Shown here piece by piece: positions 44,630-53,495 of a DNA stretch of 64,000 nucleotides; the stretch's first letter is position 1, and each line of letters begins with the position of its first letter. The stretch is taken from positions 1-64,000 of the forward strand of contig NZ_LMGJ01000005.1 in assembly GCF_001427385.1 (NCBI RefSeq), given 5' to 3'. Source of the DNA: Mesorhizobium sp. Root157 (lineage in GTDB: Bacteria > Pseudomonadota > Alphaproteobacteria > Rhizobiales > Rhizobiaceae). A program made the translations under genes and the position numbers. The notes beneath the pieces are model-generated. The model did not search any database. It had not been told where the DNA came from and saw only the letters and a program-made list of their open reading frames with translations.

Positions 44630-45769
44630 CTACGCCCCCTTTCCCTTGGCCGGAGCCATGCCGACCGACCTGGGACTGAACGAGGCGAAAAGCGCCTGGA
44701 TCGACGGCCTGAACATATGTTCGAGCGCTCCGGCAAACAGGATGACCAACCCCTGGATGATGACGATCATGTCGCGGCTGATCGCCGGCATTTCGAAGGC
44801 GAGTTCCGCCCCGCCCTGGTAAAGCATACCGAACAGGATCGCCGCCAGTACGACGCCGAGGGGATGCGAGCGGCCCATCAGCGCCACCGCAATGCCGACG
44901 AAACCGGCACCGGCGACGAAATCGATCGCCACATTGTGCTGATCGCCCATGGTCGGGTTGAGCGCCATCATGCCGCCCAGCGCACCCGAAATCATCATGG
45001 TGATGACGATAATGCGCGTTTCGGAAATGCCGGCATAGCGTGCAGCCTTGGGGCTGAACCCATAGGTGCGGATTTCGTAGCCGAGCCGCGTGCGCCAGAT
45101 CAGCACCCATGTCAGGAAGGCCATGACCAGAGCGAGCAGGAAGGAAATATTGAGCGGAGCCGAGCGCACCCTGGCGCCGAACAGCTCGATGATCCAGTTG
45201 AGCTTCGGCAACTGAGCGCCTTCGAGGAAAATGCGCGTCTGCGGCGCCATCGAGCCCGCCGGCTTCAACACGCCGACCAGTAGATAAACCATGATCGAGG
45301 CGGCGATGAAGTTGAACATGATGGTGGTGATGACGATGTGGGAGCCGCGCTTTGCCTGCAGGTAGGCGGGGATCAATGCCCAGAACGCGCCGAAAGCCGC
45401 AGCCGCCAGGATGGCCAGCGGAAAGGTCAGCCACCACGGCAAGGTGGCATCGAATGTCAGGCACACCAACGCGACACCAAGGCCGGCGATGTAGGCCTGC
45501 CCTTCGGTGCCGATGTTGAACAGGCCACAATGCACGGCCACCGCCACGGAAAGGCCGGTAAAGATGAAGGTCGTGGCGTAGTAGAGGGTAAAGGCAATGC
45601 CCTGCCCGCGTCCGAACGCCCCTTCGACGAGGATAGCGGCAGCCCGCAACGGATTCTCGCCGACCAGAAGCACGACGAAGCCGGCGACGAGGAAAGCGAC
45701 CAGAAGATTGATCAACGGAATGAGCCCATAGTCGGCCCAGGCGGGAAGCTTGGCGTAAGGGGTGCTCAC
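44630..45769 (-). CDS. nucleoside ABC transporter permease (NupP/YufP-like)
   Basis: A 379-residue permease with about nine hydrophobic segments, including FVVLLVGENPLRAAAILVEG and TGLSVAVAVHCGLFNIGTEG, and the coupling motif GYEIRTYGFSPKAARYAG. It overlaps the ATPase gene by 4 bp. Together the two permeases form the channel of a BMP-type nucleoside importer. Confidence 0.85.
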   Translation of the reverse strand: MSTPYAKLPAWADYGLIPLINLLVAFLVAGFVVLLVGENPLRAAAILVEGAFGRGQGIAFTLYYATTFIFTGLSVAVAVHCGLFNIGTEGQAYIAGLGVALVCLTFDATLPWWLTFPLAILAAAAFGAFWALIPAYLQAKRGSHIVITTIMFNFIAASIMVYLLVGVLKPAGSMAPQTRIFLEGAQLPKLNWIIELFGARVRSAPLNISFLLALVMAFLTWVLIWRTRLGYEIRTYGFSPKAARYAGISETRIIVITMMISGALGGMMALNPTMGDQHNVAIDFVAGAGFVGIAVALMGRSHPLGVVLAAILFGMLYQGGAELAFEMPAISRDMIVIIQGLVILFAGALEHMFRPSIQALFASFSPRSVGMAPAKGKGA

Positions 45770-47298
45770 TCCGCAGCCTCCAGTTGTTCGACGCCGGCCA
45801 TGAGCAGGCCAAGTTCGCCTTCGCTCGCCTCCGGGCCGCGCTCGCCGACGATACGGCCGGCGAACATCACCACGATACGGTCGGACAGCGAACGGATCTC
45901 GTCGAGTTCGACCGAAATCAGAAGAACGGCCTTGCCCTGATCGCGCATGGCGATGAGACGCTTGTGGATGAACTCGATGGCGCCGACATCGACGCCGCGC
46001 GTCGGCTGGCCGACGATGAGAACGCCGGGGTCCTGCTCCATCTCGCGCGCCAGCACGATCTTCTGCTGGTTGCCGCCGGAAAAATTGGCGGTCCTCAGCC
46101 GACAGTCGGGTGGACGGATATCGTAGCCGTCGATCTTGGATTTCGCATCGTTTCGAATGGCGTCGACATCGAGAAGGAAACCTTTCAGGTAGCGTACATC
46201 GTCGTGATAGCCGAGAATCGAATTCTCGTTCTCCTCGAAGGCCAGCACTAACCCGACGTGATGGCGGTCCTCCGGCACATGGGCAAGACCACGGTCGCGC
46301 AATTCGCCGGGATCGGCTGTGCCGGTCACGTCGATCGGCTTGCCGTCGAGCAGGACGGTGCCCGAGACCGCGCGCCTGATCCCGGAAATCGCCTCGATCA
46401 GTTCGGACTGGCCGTTGCCGGCGACACCGGCGATGCCGACGATCTCGCCAGCGCGCACCTCGAAAGAGACATCATCCACCATGGTGACGCCGCGCTGGTC
46501 CCGCACGACGAGATTGTTCACCGCGAGCTTGACGCCACCAGGATTGGCCGCACCCTTTTCCACCCGAAGCAGGACGCGCCGCCCGACCATGAGTTCGGCC
46601 AGTTCCTCGACAGTCGTCTGCTTCGTCTGACGGGTCGCCACCATGGTGCCTTGCCGCATGACCGAGACATTGTCGGTAATCGCCATGATCTCGCGCAGCT
46701 TGTGGGTGATCAGGACGATGGTCTTGCCCTGCTCCTTCAACTGCTTGAGGATGCGGAACAGATGGTCGGCCTCGGCCGGGGTGAGAACGCCCGTCGGCTC
46801 GTCGAGGATCAAGATTTCAGCGCCGCGATAGAGTGCTTTCAGGATTTCCACGCGCTGCTGGATGCCGACCGGCAGTTCCTCGATGATCGCATCGGGATCG
46901 ACCTCCAGCCCGTATTCGCGCTCCAATCGATCGAGTTCGGAACGCGCCTTGGCGATGCTCTTCTTGAGCAGCGCTTCGCCTTCGGCTCCGAGGATGATGT
47001 TTTCCAGAACCGAGAAGTTCTCCACAAGCATGAAGTGCTGGTGGACCATGCCGATGCCGGCCGCGATGGCGTCGTTGGAAGTCCTGATCGTCGTCGGCTG
47101 GCCGTTGACCCGGATCTCGCCGCTGTCGGCCTGATAGAAGCCGTACAGGATCGACATCAGGGTCGACTTGCCGGCCCCATTCTCGCCAACGATGCCATGG
47201 ATGGTTCCGCGCGGGATTTCGAGGTTAATGTCGCGATTGGCATGGACAGCGCCAAAGCTCTTGTTGATGCCGATCAATTCGATGGCGGCCTGTCCCAT
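45766..47298 (-). CDS. nucleoside ABC transporter ATP-binding protein (two ABC domains)
   Basis: A 510-residue protein with two fused ATPase domains. The first has Walker A VGENGAGKST near 36-45 and Walker B ILILDEP. The second has a degenerate Walker A (GVAGNGQSELIEAI) and a full signature FSGGNQQKIVLARE. This domain pair is typical of RbsA/YufO-like proteins. It is the first gene of the minus-strand operon that continues to deoA. Confidence 0.9.
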   Translation of the reverse strand: MGQAAIELIGINKSFGAVHANRDINLEIPRGTIHGIVGENGAGKSTLMSILYGFYQADSGEIRVNGQPTTIRTSNDAIAAGIGMVHQHFMLVENFSVLENIILGAEGEALLKKSIAKARSELDRLEREYGLEVDPDAIIEELPVGIQQRVEILKALYRGAEILILDEPTGVLTPAEADHLFRILKQLKEQGKTIVLITHKLREIMAITDNVSVMRQGTMVATRQTKQTTVEELAELMVGRRVLLRVEKGAANPGGVKLAVNNLVVRDQRGVTMVDDVSFEVRAGEIVGIAGVAGNGQSELIEAISGIRRAVSGTVLLDGKPIDVTGTADPGELRDRGLAHVPEDRHHVGLVLAFEENENSILGYHDDVRYLKGFLLDVDAIRNDAKSKIDGYDIRPPDCRLRTANFSGGNQQKIVLAREMEQDPGVLIVGQPTRGVDVGAIEFIHKRLIAMRDQGKAVLLISVELDEIRSLSDRIVVMFAGRIVGERGPEASEGELGLLMAGVEQLEAAE

Positions 47299-47478
47299 GC
47301 GGGCGTTCCCATTGTTTTTATCGCTTGGTCAAAATGACTAGCATGCCAATCATGCCCACTCTCGACAAAAGGCGGACCGCTTGTCAATTTCCCTCACCAC
47401 ACCCTGTCGTGATATTTGCGCAGGACGCACCGATAGCTCTTTTGTGCCGGGCAGATGACAAGACAAGGGAATAAGCGG

Positions 47479-47688
47479 ATGATCACGACAGACGACCGAC
47501 AGACGGCGCTGGAAATCCGGTCCGCCGAACAGGAAAAAGCCATCGAAGAGCTATCCGGCCAGATAGCCGAACAATGGAAAGTGATCGAACGCCTGCAGCA
47601 TAAGCTCAACGCGCTGACGGAGCGCTTCCTGGAATTGGAAGAGCAGTCGGCCGGTGAGATACCGGTAACGAAACCGCCTCATTGGTAA
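47479..47688 (+). CDS. slyX: SlyX family protein
   Basis: A 69-residue coiled-coil protein (ALEIRSAEQEKAIEELSGQI) ending in the family signature PPHW. The cellular role of SlyX is not known. It is divergent from the nucleoside ATPase gene. The ATG at 47479 follows AAGGGA; an upstream in-frame ATG lacks family support. Confidence 0.85.
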   Translation: MITTDDRQTALEIRSAEQEKAIEELSGQIAEQWKVIERLQHKLNALTERFLELEEQSAGEIPVTKPPHW

Positions 47689-47710
47689 AACGCGCGACTT
47701 GTCGCGCGTT
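47689..47710 (+). terminator. perfect 10-bp hairpin after slyX
   Basis: AACGCGCGAC and GTCGCGCGTT pair perfectly around two T residues and are followed by a G-run rather than T residues. It may be a protective or attenuating hairpin before the next gene. Confidence 0.5.
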
Positions 47711-47725
47711 GGGGGGACAACCGCA

Positions 47726-48136
47726 ATGACAGGTGAACGCGACCGCATCAGGCGGGCCGGCAATTATGTGCTTGGCCTGCTGGACGATGAAGAGAGGGAA
47801 CGCGCCGAGCGCGATCTCGAGATCGACCCGGCATTTCGCGACGCCGTGTTGCAACTGGCCGAACGGGCGCATGTATTCGACCTCGGCGAAACGCCTGCCA
47901 ATCAAGCCGATGCGGGGTGGCGTGCCATTCTCCAGCGGATATCGGAATTGCCGCAGGTTCAAGCCGGCGCCCAGGGGGCCAGTGCAAACGGCGCGGCCGT
48001 CAGGCCGCCAATCTCCAGCCTGCGCCACGGGGTCCACGGTGCGGGTCTTCGCCCGACGGGTGGCAAGCTTGGCCCGATCGTGGCGCTGGGCCTGATCCTG
48101 ATGTTCGCCCTCGGCTATCTCGTAGGGAAATTATGA
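47726..48136 (+). CDS. anti-sigma-factor-like single-pass membrane protein
   Basis: A 136-residue protein. The cytoplasmic N-terminus (GNYVLGLLDDEERERAERDL and on through DPAFRDAVLQLAER) resembles the anti-sigma domain of RskA-type proteins. A disordered Ala/Gly linker leads to one C-terminal helix (IVALGLILMFALGYLVG). No ECF sigma factor gene is adjacent and no periplasmic domain follows, so it is an unusual, truncated anti-sigma type. The ATG follows GGGGGGACAA. Confidence 0.65.
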   Translation: MTGERDRIRRAGNYVLGLLDDEERERAERDLEIDPAFRDAVLQLAERAHVFDLGETPANQADAGWRAILQRISELPQVQAGAQGASANGAAVRPPISSLRHGVHGAGLRPTGGKLGPIVALGLILMFALGYLVGKL

Positions 48137-48172
48137 GCGCCAGTCGCGCGCCGTAAACATCGGCACTCCGGC

Positions 48173-48203
48173 AAACGAAAACCGCCGGGAACGATCCCGG
48201 CGG
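48173..48203 (-). terminator. terminator after the BMP binding-protein gene
   Basis: Perfect 9-bp stem CCGCCGGGA (48182-48190) / TCCCGGCGG (48195-48203) with loop ACGA. On the minus strand it runs into TTTTCGTTT. Confidence 0.85.
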
Positions 48204-48224
48204 TCCGCCTCAACACAATTGCGG

Positions 48225-49214
48225 TCAGTAAGGGCAGGCGCTGTCCGAGGTGTAGTCGTGAACCTCGACCGTACCGGCGATGATGTCGGCCTTGGCCTTT
48301 TCGACAGCGGCCTTCATGTCGGCCGTGACGAGGTCCTTGTTGTTGTCGTCCATAGCATAGTCGACGCCACCTTCCTTGAGGCCAAGGTTGTTGAGACCGG
48401 CGGTGAACTTGTCGTCCTTGGCATCCATGAACGAGTTGTAGACGGCAACGTCGACCCGCTTGAGCATCGAGGTCAGCACCTTGCCGGGCTGCAGACCGTT
48501 CTGGTTGGAATCGACGCCGATGCCGAGTTTGCCGGCATCAGCCGCAGCTTGCAGAACGCCGACGCCTGTGCCGCCAGCTGCGGCATAGATGACATCCGCG
48601 CCCTGATCGATCTGGGTCTTGGCGATTTCGCCGCCCTTTGCCGGGTCGTTCCATGCCGCCGGGGTATCGCCAGTCATGTTCTGGATCACCTCGGTCGCGC
48701 CGGCAGCCTTGGCGCCACCGACATAGCCGCAGCCGAACTTGCGGATCAGCGGAATGTCCATGCCGCCGATGAAGCCGACTTTCTTGCTTTGGGAAGCGAT
48801 CGCAGCCATGACGCCGACCAGATAGGAGCCTTCATGCTCCTTGAACACCAGCGAGCGCACGTTGGGCAGGTCGACCGCGTCATCTATGATCGCGAACTTG
48901 AGTTCGGGATACTCGGCGGCAACCTTCTTCAGGGAATCCACCCAGGAGAAGCCGGCCATGACGATCGGGCTGCGGCCGTCCTCGGCAAAGCGGCGCAGCG
49001 CCTGCTCGCGCTGCGAGGCGTTGGAGACCTCGAACTCGACATAGGCAATGCCGGTTTCGGTCTTGAACTTCTCGGCGCCGTTGAAGGCAGCCTCGTTGAA
49101 GGATTTGTCGAATTTTCCGCCGAGATCGTAGAGCAGAGCCGGCTGGATGTCTGCGGCAAAGGCCGGGAAAATCATGGCTGTAGCGGCCAAAAGGCCGAGG
49201 ACGATGCGTTTCAT
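48225..49214 (-). CDS. BMP-family nucleoside-binding protein
   Basis: A 329-residue periplasmic protein with a signal peptide (MKRIVLGLLAATAMIFPAFA) and no lipobox. The BMP/Med pattern is ALLYDLGGKFDKSFNEAAFN, PIVMAGFSWVDSLKKVAAEY and GADVIYAAAGGTGVGVLQAA. It is the likely substrate-binding part of the nucleoside transporter, whose ATPase gene starts 0.9 kb to the left. slyX and an anti-sigma-like gene, both on the other strand, lie between. Confidence 0.88.
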   Translation of the reverse strand: MKRIVLGLLAATAMIFPAFAADIQPALLYDLGGKFDKSFNEAAFNGAEKFKTETGIAYVEFEVSNASQREQALRRFAEDGRSPIVMAGFSWVDSLKKVAAEYPELKFAIIDDAVDLPNVRSLVFKEHEGSYLVGVMAAIASQSKKVGFIGGMDIPLIRKFGCGYVGGAKAAGATEVIQNMTGDTPAAWNDPAKGGEIAKTQIDQGADVIYAAAGGTGVGVLQAAADAGKLGIGVDSNQNGLQPGKVLTSMLKRVDVAVYNSFMDAKDDKFTAGLNNLGLKEGGVDYAMDDNNKDLVTADMKAAVEKAKADIIAGTVEVHDYTSDSACPY

Positions 49215-49422
49215 GTGGTCCACACCCTGTCGGTTGTTTTTCCGTTGTCGTGCAGCGTGTCGGTCGTTTCCGCGCCGGCACGCCGCTTGGGCGGGAGCTT
49301 GCGGCCCCTGCCAAAGTCAATCTGGCATGGCCGCAAACAAAATTCATCCGGAATTTTTGACCTTTTGGAAAATCACCGCCAACGGATTGCCAAACGGCGA
49401 CCCGGTGTTATCCGAATAACAT

Positions 49423-50088
49423 TCAGGCAGGGGCGGAAGCCGGAATCGGACAGGACACGCCCGTTCCCTGCAGTCCGCAATAGCCGTTCGGATTCCTGGC
49501 CAGATATTGCTGATGTTCTTCCTCGGCGAAGTAGAATTCGGGCGCCGGTGAAATCTCGGTGCTGATCCTGGCGCGACCGGCGTTGCGCAGTGACGTCTCA
49601 TACGCGTCACGCGAGGCGATTGCCGCCTGATGTTGAGCCTCACCATAGGTAAAGATCGCCGAACGGTAGGTCGTGCCGACGTCATTGCCCTGGCGCATGC
49701 CCTGCGTCGGGTCATGGCTTTCCCAAAACAACTTGAGCAGTTCGCTGTAGGAGACGATCTTGGGATCGAAGACAACGAGCACGACCTCGGCGTGACCGGT
49801 CAAACCTGTGCAGGTTTCCTGATAGGTCGGGTTGGGCGTGAAACCGCCGGCATACCCCGCCGCCGTCACCCACACACCTTCGGTTTGCCAGAATAGCCGC
49901 TCGGCGCCCCAGAAACATCCCATGCCGAACAGGGCCACCTCCAGCCCGTCCGGATATGGCCCCTTGAGCGGGTGCTTGGATACATAGTGTTTCGCCGCTG
50001 TCGGAATGGCTTTGGCACGTCCGGGCAGCGCCTCACCGGCTTTCGGCAAGGCGAGCTTCTTGTTCAAGATGTCGCTTAGAAAAAACAT
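49423..50088 (-). CDS. msrA: peptide-methionine (S)-S-oxide reductase
   Basis: A 221-residue enzyme that repairs oxidised methionine. The catalytic Cys is in [17 protein letters not shown]; other blocks are [18 protein letters not shown] and [18 protein letters not shown]-terminal Cys (GTGVSCPIP) and NGYCGL provide resolving Cys. The ATG at 50088 starts the usual [11 protein letters not shown]-terminus. Confidence 0.92.
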   Translation of the reverse strand: MFFLSDILNKKLALPKAGEALPGRAKAIPTAAKHYVSKHPLKGPYPDGLEVALFGMGCFWGAERLFWQTEGVWVTAAGYAGGFTPNPTYQETCTGLTGHAEVVLVVFDPKIVSYSELLKLFWESHDPTQGMRQGNDVGTTYRSAIFTYGEAQHQAAIASRDAYETSLRNAGRARISTEISPAPEFYFAEEEHQQYLARNPNGYCGLQGTGVSCPIPASAPA

Positions 50089-50128
50089 CGCGGTCTTCCT
50101 TTCGTTGTGCCGAGGCACCGGAAAGATA

Positions 50129-50452
50129 TCAAGTCGCAGCGTATCGCCCGGCGGCCCGCTCGCGCCTGTAGCCGACGGCATAGAAAAGCAGCGCAAGGCC
50201 ACAGAAAACGGCAAAGCCCGGCAGGCTGAGCAGCCAGTTGGCACCCATGTCCCACAAAATCGGCGACAACTTTTCGCGCACGAACATTTCCGCGGCAGCC
50301 ATCGTCTGCGGCGACACGGCGTTCCAGCTCGTTTTGAGCGGCGTCAGCACCAATTGCGAGGCGGCGACAGTGCGCGTCGCATCAAGCACCGCCATGATGA
50401 CGGCAATCGAAAGCGAAACCATCGCGGCCAACCGGAACACAAAGCGAAACAT
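50129..50452 (-). CDS. hypothetical membrane protein, 107 aa
   Basis: Two hydrophobic helices, near 6-25 ([20 protein letters not shown]) and near 70-95 ([20 protein letters not shown]), flank a soluble loop. The Arg-rich C-terminus puts both ends in the cytoplasm. It lies 40 bases upstream of msrA on the same strand and may be co-transcribed. A family common in rhizobia is suspected but no function is recognised. Confidence 0.6.
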   Translation of the reverse strand: MFRFVFRLAAMVSLSIAVIMAVLDATRTVAASQLVLTPLKTSWNAVSPQTMAAAEMFVREKLSPILWDMGANWLLSLPGFAVFCGLALLFYAVGYRRERAAGRYAAT

Positions 50453-50601
50453 CCAGATCTTTCCAATGTCTGTTTCGGATAGACAGATATGGCGGACGAC
50501 GCCCAGGTGCAATCGTCCAGACGAGAAATTGAGCTGTCATCCGGTCAGGCCGACAGCGCATCAATTAGCGAATTCTTGAGTTTCTTGTGCAAAGCAAGGC
50601 C

Positions 50602-51528
50602 ATGAAACCGGCAACGACGCATCTTCTTCCGGCAGAGGTTTTCGTCTTCAGGGTGACTGCGACTGCGGCACTGATCGATGTCGCGTTGATCCTGCTGCGC
50701 GGTTCGAAGGTCGATTTTATTGCCTACGGAACGCTTGCCGGACTGGTGACGGCGCTTTTGGTTCTGGGTCTTTTCTATCGCCGGTCGGGACGCAGCGACA
50801 CCATCGGCGCTGTGGCGACCAGTGCCGGGCTTTTCATTGCTTTCACAGCGGTCATGTCGCTGTTCAATTATCTGCTGACGCCGAACTCCAACCCGACGAT
50901 CGACCACTGGCTCATGCAGGTCGATGCCGCACTCGGTTTTGATTGGCCGGGAATGCTCGGATGGGCCGCGCACCATCCGTGGTTCAACGAATTCATGCGC
51001 CTTTCCTATGCATCTACCTTGCCGCAGATTGCACTGCTGCTCGTGGTGCTTGGCCTGAGTTCCCGTCTTGACGATTTGCAGGCGTTGATGGTCACCGTGG
51101 TCACGGCTGGAGCAATCTCCGTGATGTTTTGGGGTCTGTTTCCTAGCCTCGGTCCGAGCGCATTTTATGACCTTCCAGCGCAAACTCTGCATACCGTCCG
51201 GCCAATAGTCGGTCCTGACTATGGCGCGGAAATCCTGGCGCTATTGAAAAATGGCGCGCCTTTTCTCAGTCCGAACGAACTCCGCGGATTGATCGCGTTC
51301 CCGTCTTTCCACATCGTGCTAGCATTCGCGGCCACCTACTATGCGCGCAATGTGCGGTGGTTGTTTGCGCCCTATCTGGTCATCAACCTCATCGTACTAC
51401 CGGCTGTTCTCGTTCATGGTGGCCATCACCTTGCCGACATTCCGGCTGGCATGGCCGTATTCGCCTTTGCAGTTGTTTGCGCGCGCTTGGCGGTTCGCAG
51501 GCGTCGGCCCGCACTGGCAACCGCTTAA
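50602..51528 (+). CDS. PAP2-family membrane phosphatase/phosphotransferase
   Basis: About 308 residues with six or more helices. The PAP2 motifs are FPSFHIVLAF (motif 2) and GGHHLADIPAG (motif 3); motif 1 is weak. The wide spacing between the N-terminal helices and motif 2 resembles the inositolphosphotransferase-like group of PAP2 proteins. It may act on lipid-linked phosphates. A GTG five codons upstream (50587) is an alternative start; neither start has an ideal ribosome binding site. Confidence 0.75.
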   Translation: MKPATTHLLPAEVFVFRVTATAALIDVALILLRGSKVDFIAYGTLAGLVTALLVLGLFYRRSGRSDTIGAVATSAGLFIAFTAVMSLFNYLLTPNSNPTIDHWLMQVDAALGFDWPGMLGWAAHHPWFNEFMRLSYASTLPQIALLLVVLGLSSRLDDLQALMVTVVTAGAISVMFWGLFPSLGPSAFYDLPAQTLHTVRPIVGPDYGAEILALLKNGAPFLSPNELRGLIAFPSFHIVLAFAATYYARNVRWLFAPYLVINLIVLPAVLVHGGHHLADIPAGMAVFAFAVVCARLAVRRRRPALATA

Positions 51529-51806
51529 AGCGCACGGCCCCTCAGCCGTTTATTTACGCCAAGGCGTCCGATAGCGCAGTGAACGCCGAAATCGCAATGG
51601 TTGCGTGGTCGGCCATATCAGCCTCAACCACTTTATTTGCTTAGAAAAGCAGCCGCATTGTTCGGCATTTGTTAAGCACGCACAGCCACAACTATTCCTT
51701 TACCATTCCTTTTAACGCAACCGAAATTGGTTCCCGGCATGGTTGGGCCACGGTTCGACAAGAGACCGTCTACGGAAGTCACAACCTGGGCAAAAGGAAT
51801 ACTGTC

Positions 51807-52004
51807 ATGACCAAGCTTCTTTCGCGTTTCGCCAAGGACGAGTCGGGCGCCACGGCAATCGAATACGGCCTCATCGCTGCCCTGATCGCTCTGGCCATCA
51901 TCGTCGGCGCCGGCGCGCTCGGCTCTTCGCTCAATACGCAGTTCGGCAAAATCGCAACGTGCGTTGGCGATGCAGAGGCTTGCGCTGAAGCGGCTGCTAA
52001 CTGA
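51807..52004 (+). CDS. Flp/Fap-type pilin
   Basis: A 65-residue prepilin with the leader RFAKDESGATAIEYGLIAAL. The processing site is at G-A-T-A-I-E-Y-G, with Glu5 and the hydrophobic helix that builds the fibre. No tad or cpa secretion genes are in the window, so it is an orphan. AAAGGA lies 8 bases before the ATG, and a long gap (51529-51806) upstream probably holds its promoter. Confidence 0.93.
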   Translation: MTKLLSRFAKDESGATAIEYGLIAALIALAIIVGAGALGSSLNTQFGKIATCVGDAEACAEAAAN

Positions 52005-52032
52005 TTAGCGGTAGCAAAAGTAACAACTGTAG

Positions 52033-52067
52033 AAAGGCCACCCCTCAGGGGTGGCCTTTTTCTTTTT
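52033..52067 (+). terminator. pilin gene terminator
   Basis: AAAGGCCACCCC and GGGGTGGCCTTT form a perfect 12-bp stem around TCA, followed by TTCTTTTT. Strong intrinsic terminator. Confidence 0.93.
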
Positions 52068-52186
52068 GAAGCCCACCGAAGCCGCAAGCCACAAGATTCT
52101 TCTACCGTAGACTCGGAACGCACAACCTGCGACTGGAACATGCGCGAGATGTCCCTACATACAACAAGAATAGCGACGGATCGGCC

Positions 52187-52504
52187 ATGTCACGAACCCA
52201 CAAGCTGGCGATTGTTCTTTCAGCAGCCCTCGCCCTGTTGCCGGCTACGGCCGGGCCCGGAGCGACGGAACCGCTGCCCGCGATCAATCAGGGCACAATA
52301 GGCGCTCAGGATCGCACAACCGAGATGATGATCCTGCAGAACCGGCTGCAGCGGCAGCAATTCCAGCAGCAGCAGCAACAGTTCCGCCAGCAAGACAGGC
52401 AGCAGGTCGTGCCGCCGCAAGTGCAGCGCCCCGAAGTACCGGCGCTGGGGCTGAACTGCCGGATCGAAGTGTTCGGCAACAGCTACGTAAAGAAATGCCG
52501 CTGA
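52187..52504 (+). CDS. secreted Gln-rich protein, 105 aa
   Basis: A signal peptide (KLAIVLSAALALLPATAG) is followed by a coiled, Gln-rich stretch (LQNRLQRQQFQQQQQQF region, about 52-75) and a short C-terminus with two Cys (LNCRIEV and VKKC). The Q tract is encoded by CAG and CAA codons and may vary in length between strains. The function is unknown. Confidence 0.65.
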   Translation: MSRTHKLAIVLSAALALLPATAGPGATEPLPAINQGTIGAQDRTTEMMILQNRLQRQQFQQQQQQFRQQDRQQVVPPQVQRPEVPALGLNCRIEVFGNSYVKKCR

Positions 52505-52623
52505 CGCACCGGCTTGCCTGAATTCATTAGCCGTCTATCTTATCGCGCGAGAAACAAAGCCGAATCGCCTTGTTCCGATGACACAGAACCGTGCGCTATA
52601 AGCACGGCAAAATGAGACAGCTA

Positions 52624-53085
52624 ATGCCGACACCCAAGAAACGTGCGATCCGCAAGGCCAAGAAGGGACAAAGGGTCCGCCAGGTGGCCGCCATTCCGTT
52701 CCGGATCGGCGAGACCGGCGAGATCGAGGTGATGCTGGTCACCTCGCGGGAGACGAAGCGCTTCATCGTGCCGAAGGGTTGGCCGATGAAGGGTAAGAGC
52801 GGGCGCAAGACGGCAACGATCGAAGCGCTGGAGGAAGCCGGAGTTGCCGGCAAGACGCTCAAGGCCCCGGCGGGCAGCTATTCTTACTGGAAACGCTTGC
52901 CGGCAGGCTTCGTGCGCGTCGATGTCACCGTCTACCTGCTGGAGGTCCAGGAGGAATTGTCGAAATGGAAGGAGACGGCCAAGCGCCAGCGCGCGTGGCT
53001 GTCCGCCCCGCAGGCAGCCACTTTGATCGATGAGCCCGACCTGTCGACACTGATGAAGACATTGAAAGTGCCCGAAGAACTCTAA
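52624..53085 (+). CDS. Nudix hydrolase-like protein with an altered Nudix box
   Basis: A 153-residue Nudix-fold protein. The box reads GWPMKGKSGRKTATIEALEE followed by AGV. The helix Glu pair EE is kept but the first Glu (GX5E) is Lys and the usual R-E is I-E, as in some diphosphoinositol/diadenosine polyphosphate phosphatase relatives. The N-terminal tail is very basic (PKKRAIRKAKKGQRVR). The ATG at 52624 is preferred; one four codons earlier is possible. Confidence 0.75.
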   Translation: MPTPKKRAIRKAKKGQRVRQVAAIPFRIGETGEIEVMLVTSRETKRFIVPKGWPMKGKSGRKTATIEALEEAGVAGKTLKAPAGSYSYWKRLPAGFVRVDVTVYLLEVQEELSKWKETAKRQRAWLSAPQAATLIDEPDLSTLMKTLKVPEEL

Positions 53086-53130
53086 GCATGTCGCCCGAGA
53101 GTGGGAACCGATTTCGGGATAACGACATGC
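53086..53130 (-). repeat. dispersed hairpin repeat family A, copy 4
   Basis: Perfect 8-bp arms GCATGTCG (53086-53093) and CGACATGC (53123-53130). The core is in the opposite orientation to copy 1. It abuts a family B copy, forming a composite repeat. Confidence 0.8.
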
Positions 53131-53185
53131 ATAAAAACAAACACTTAGAGCGCGCCGGCGAATCTGAAAGATCGCGACGCGCTCT
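53131..53185 (-). repeat. dispersed hairpin repeat family B, copy 2
   Basis: AGAGCGCG (53147-53154) and CGCGCTCT (53178-53185) form the stem, preceded by ATAAAAACAAACACTT. Reverse-complemented, it matches the copy at 55929 over most of its length. Confidence 0.8.
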
Positions 53186-53224
53186 AAGCATGCGTAAAGC
53201 GAGGCCTTTCAGGCGCAACGCGCT

Positions 53225-53467
53225 TTAAGTCGCGGCACCATGGCCCCTTCCATCCTTGACATGGGCGGCCGGACCCTTAGGGTGGCGCGCCATGATGAAG
53301 GTATACGCCACAAGGCGGCTCGAGCCTCGCTGCTCGCAGCCAAATTCCGCCAGGTCAAGCGTCTGACTTGACGCCAGACGTTCCGGCGTAACCGGAACCA
53401 GCCTTAACATTGTACGGAAATCTCGCACCCTATCCGTGTCCGGCACGGCCGACGCGACAGCCGGCAT
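53225..53467 (-). CDS. doubtful 80-aa ORF
   Basis: A minus-strand frame (MPAVASAVPDTDRVRDF...) divergent from the decarboxylase gene, with AAGGAAG about 9 bases before its ATG and 28 bases between the two starts. No domain is recognised. It could be real or chance. Confidence 0.3.
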   Translation of the reverse strand: MPAVASAVPDTDRVRDFRTMLRLVPVTPERLASSQTLDLAEFGCEQRGSSRLVAYTFIMARHPKGPAAHVKDGRGHGAAT

Positions 53468-53495
53468 ACTCGTTCTTCCTTCAAACGGAACCTCG

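Noticed and set aside
49406-49421. TGTTAT/ATAACA inverted repeat after msrA
   Set aside because: Short AT-rich symmetry without a T-run or regulator next to it; too weak to call a terminator or operator.
52355-52400. A CRISPR-like or microsatellite repeat array
   Set aside because: The CAG-rich stretch encodes a Gln tract within a secreted-protein gene. There are no spacers, and no CRISPR array was seen anywhere in the window.
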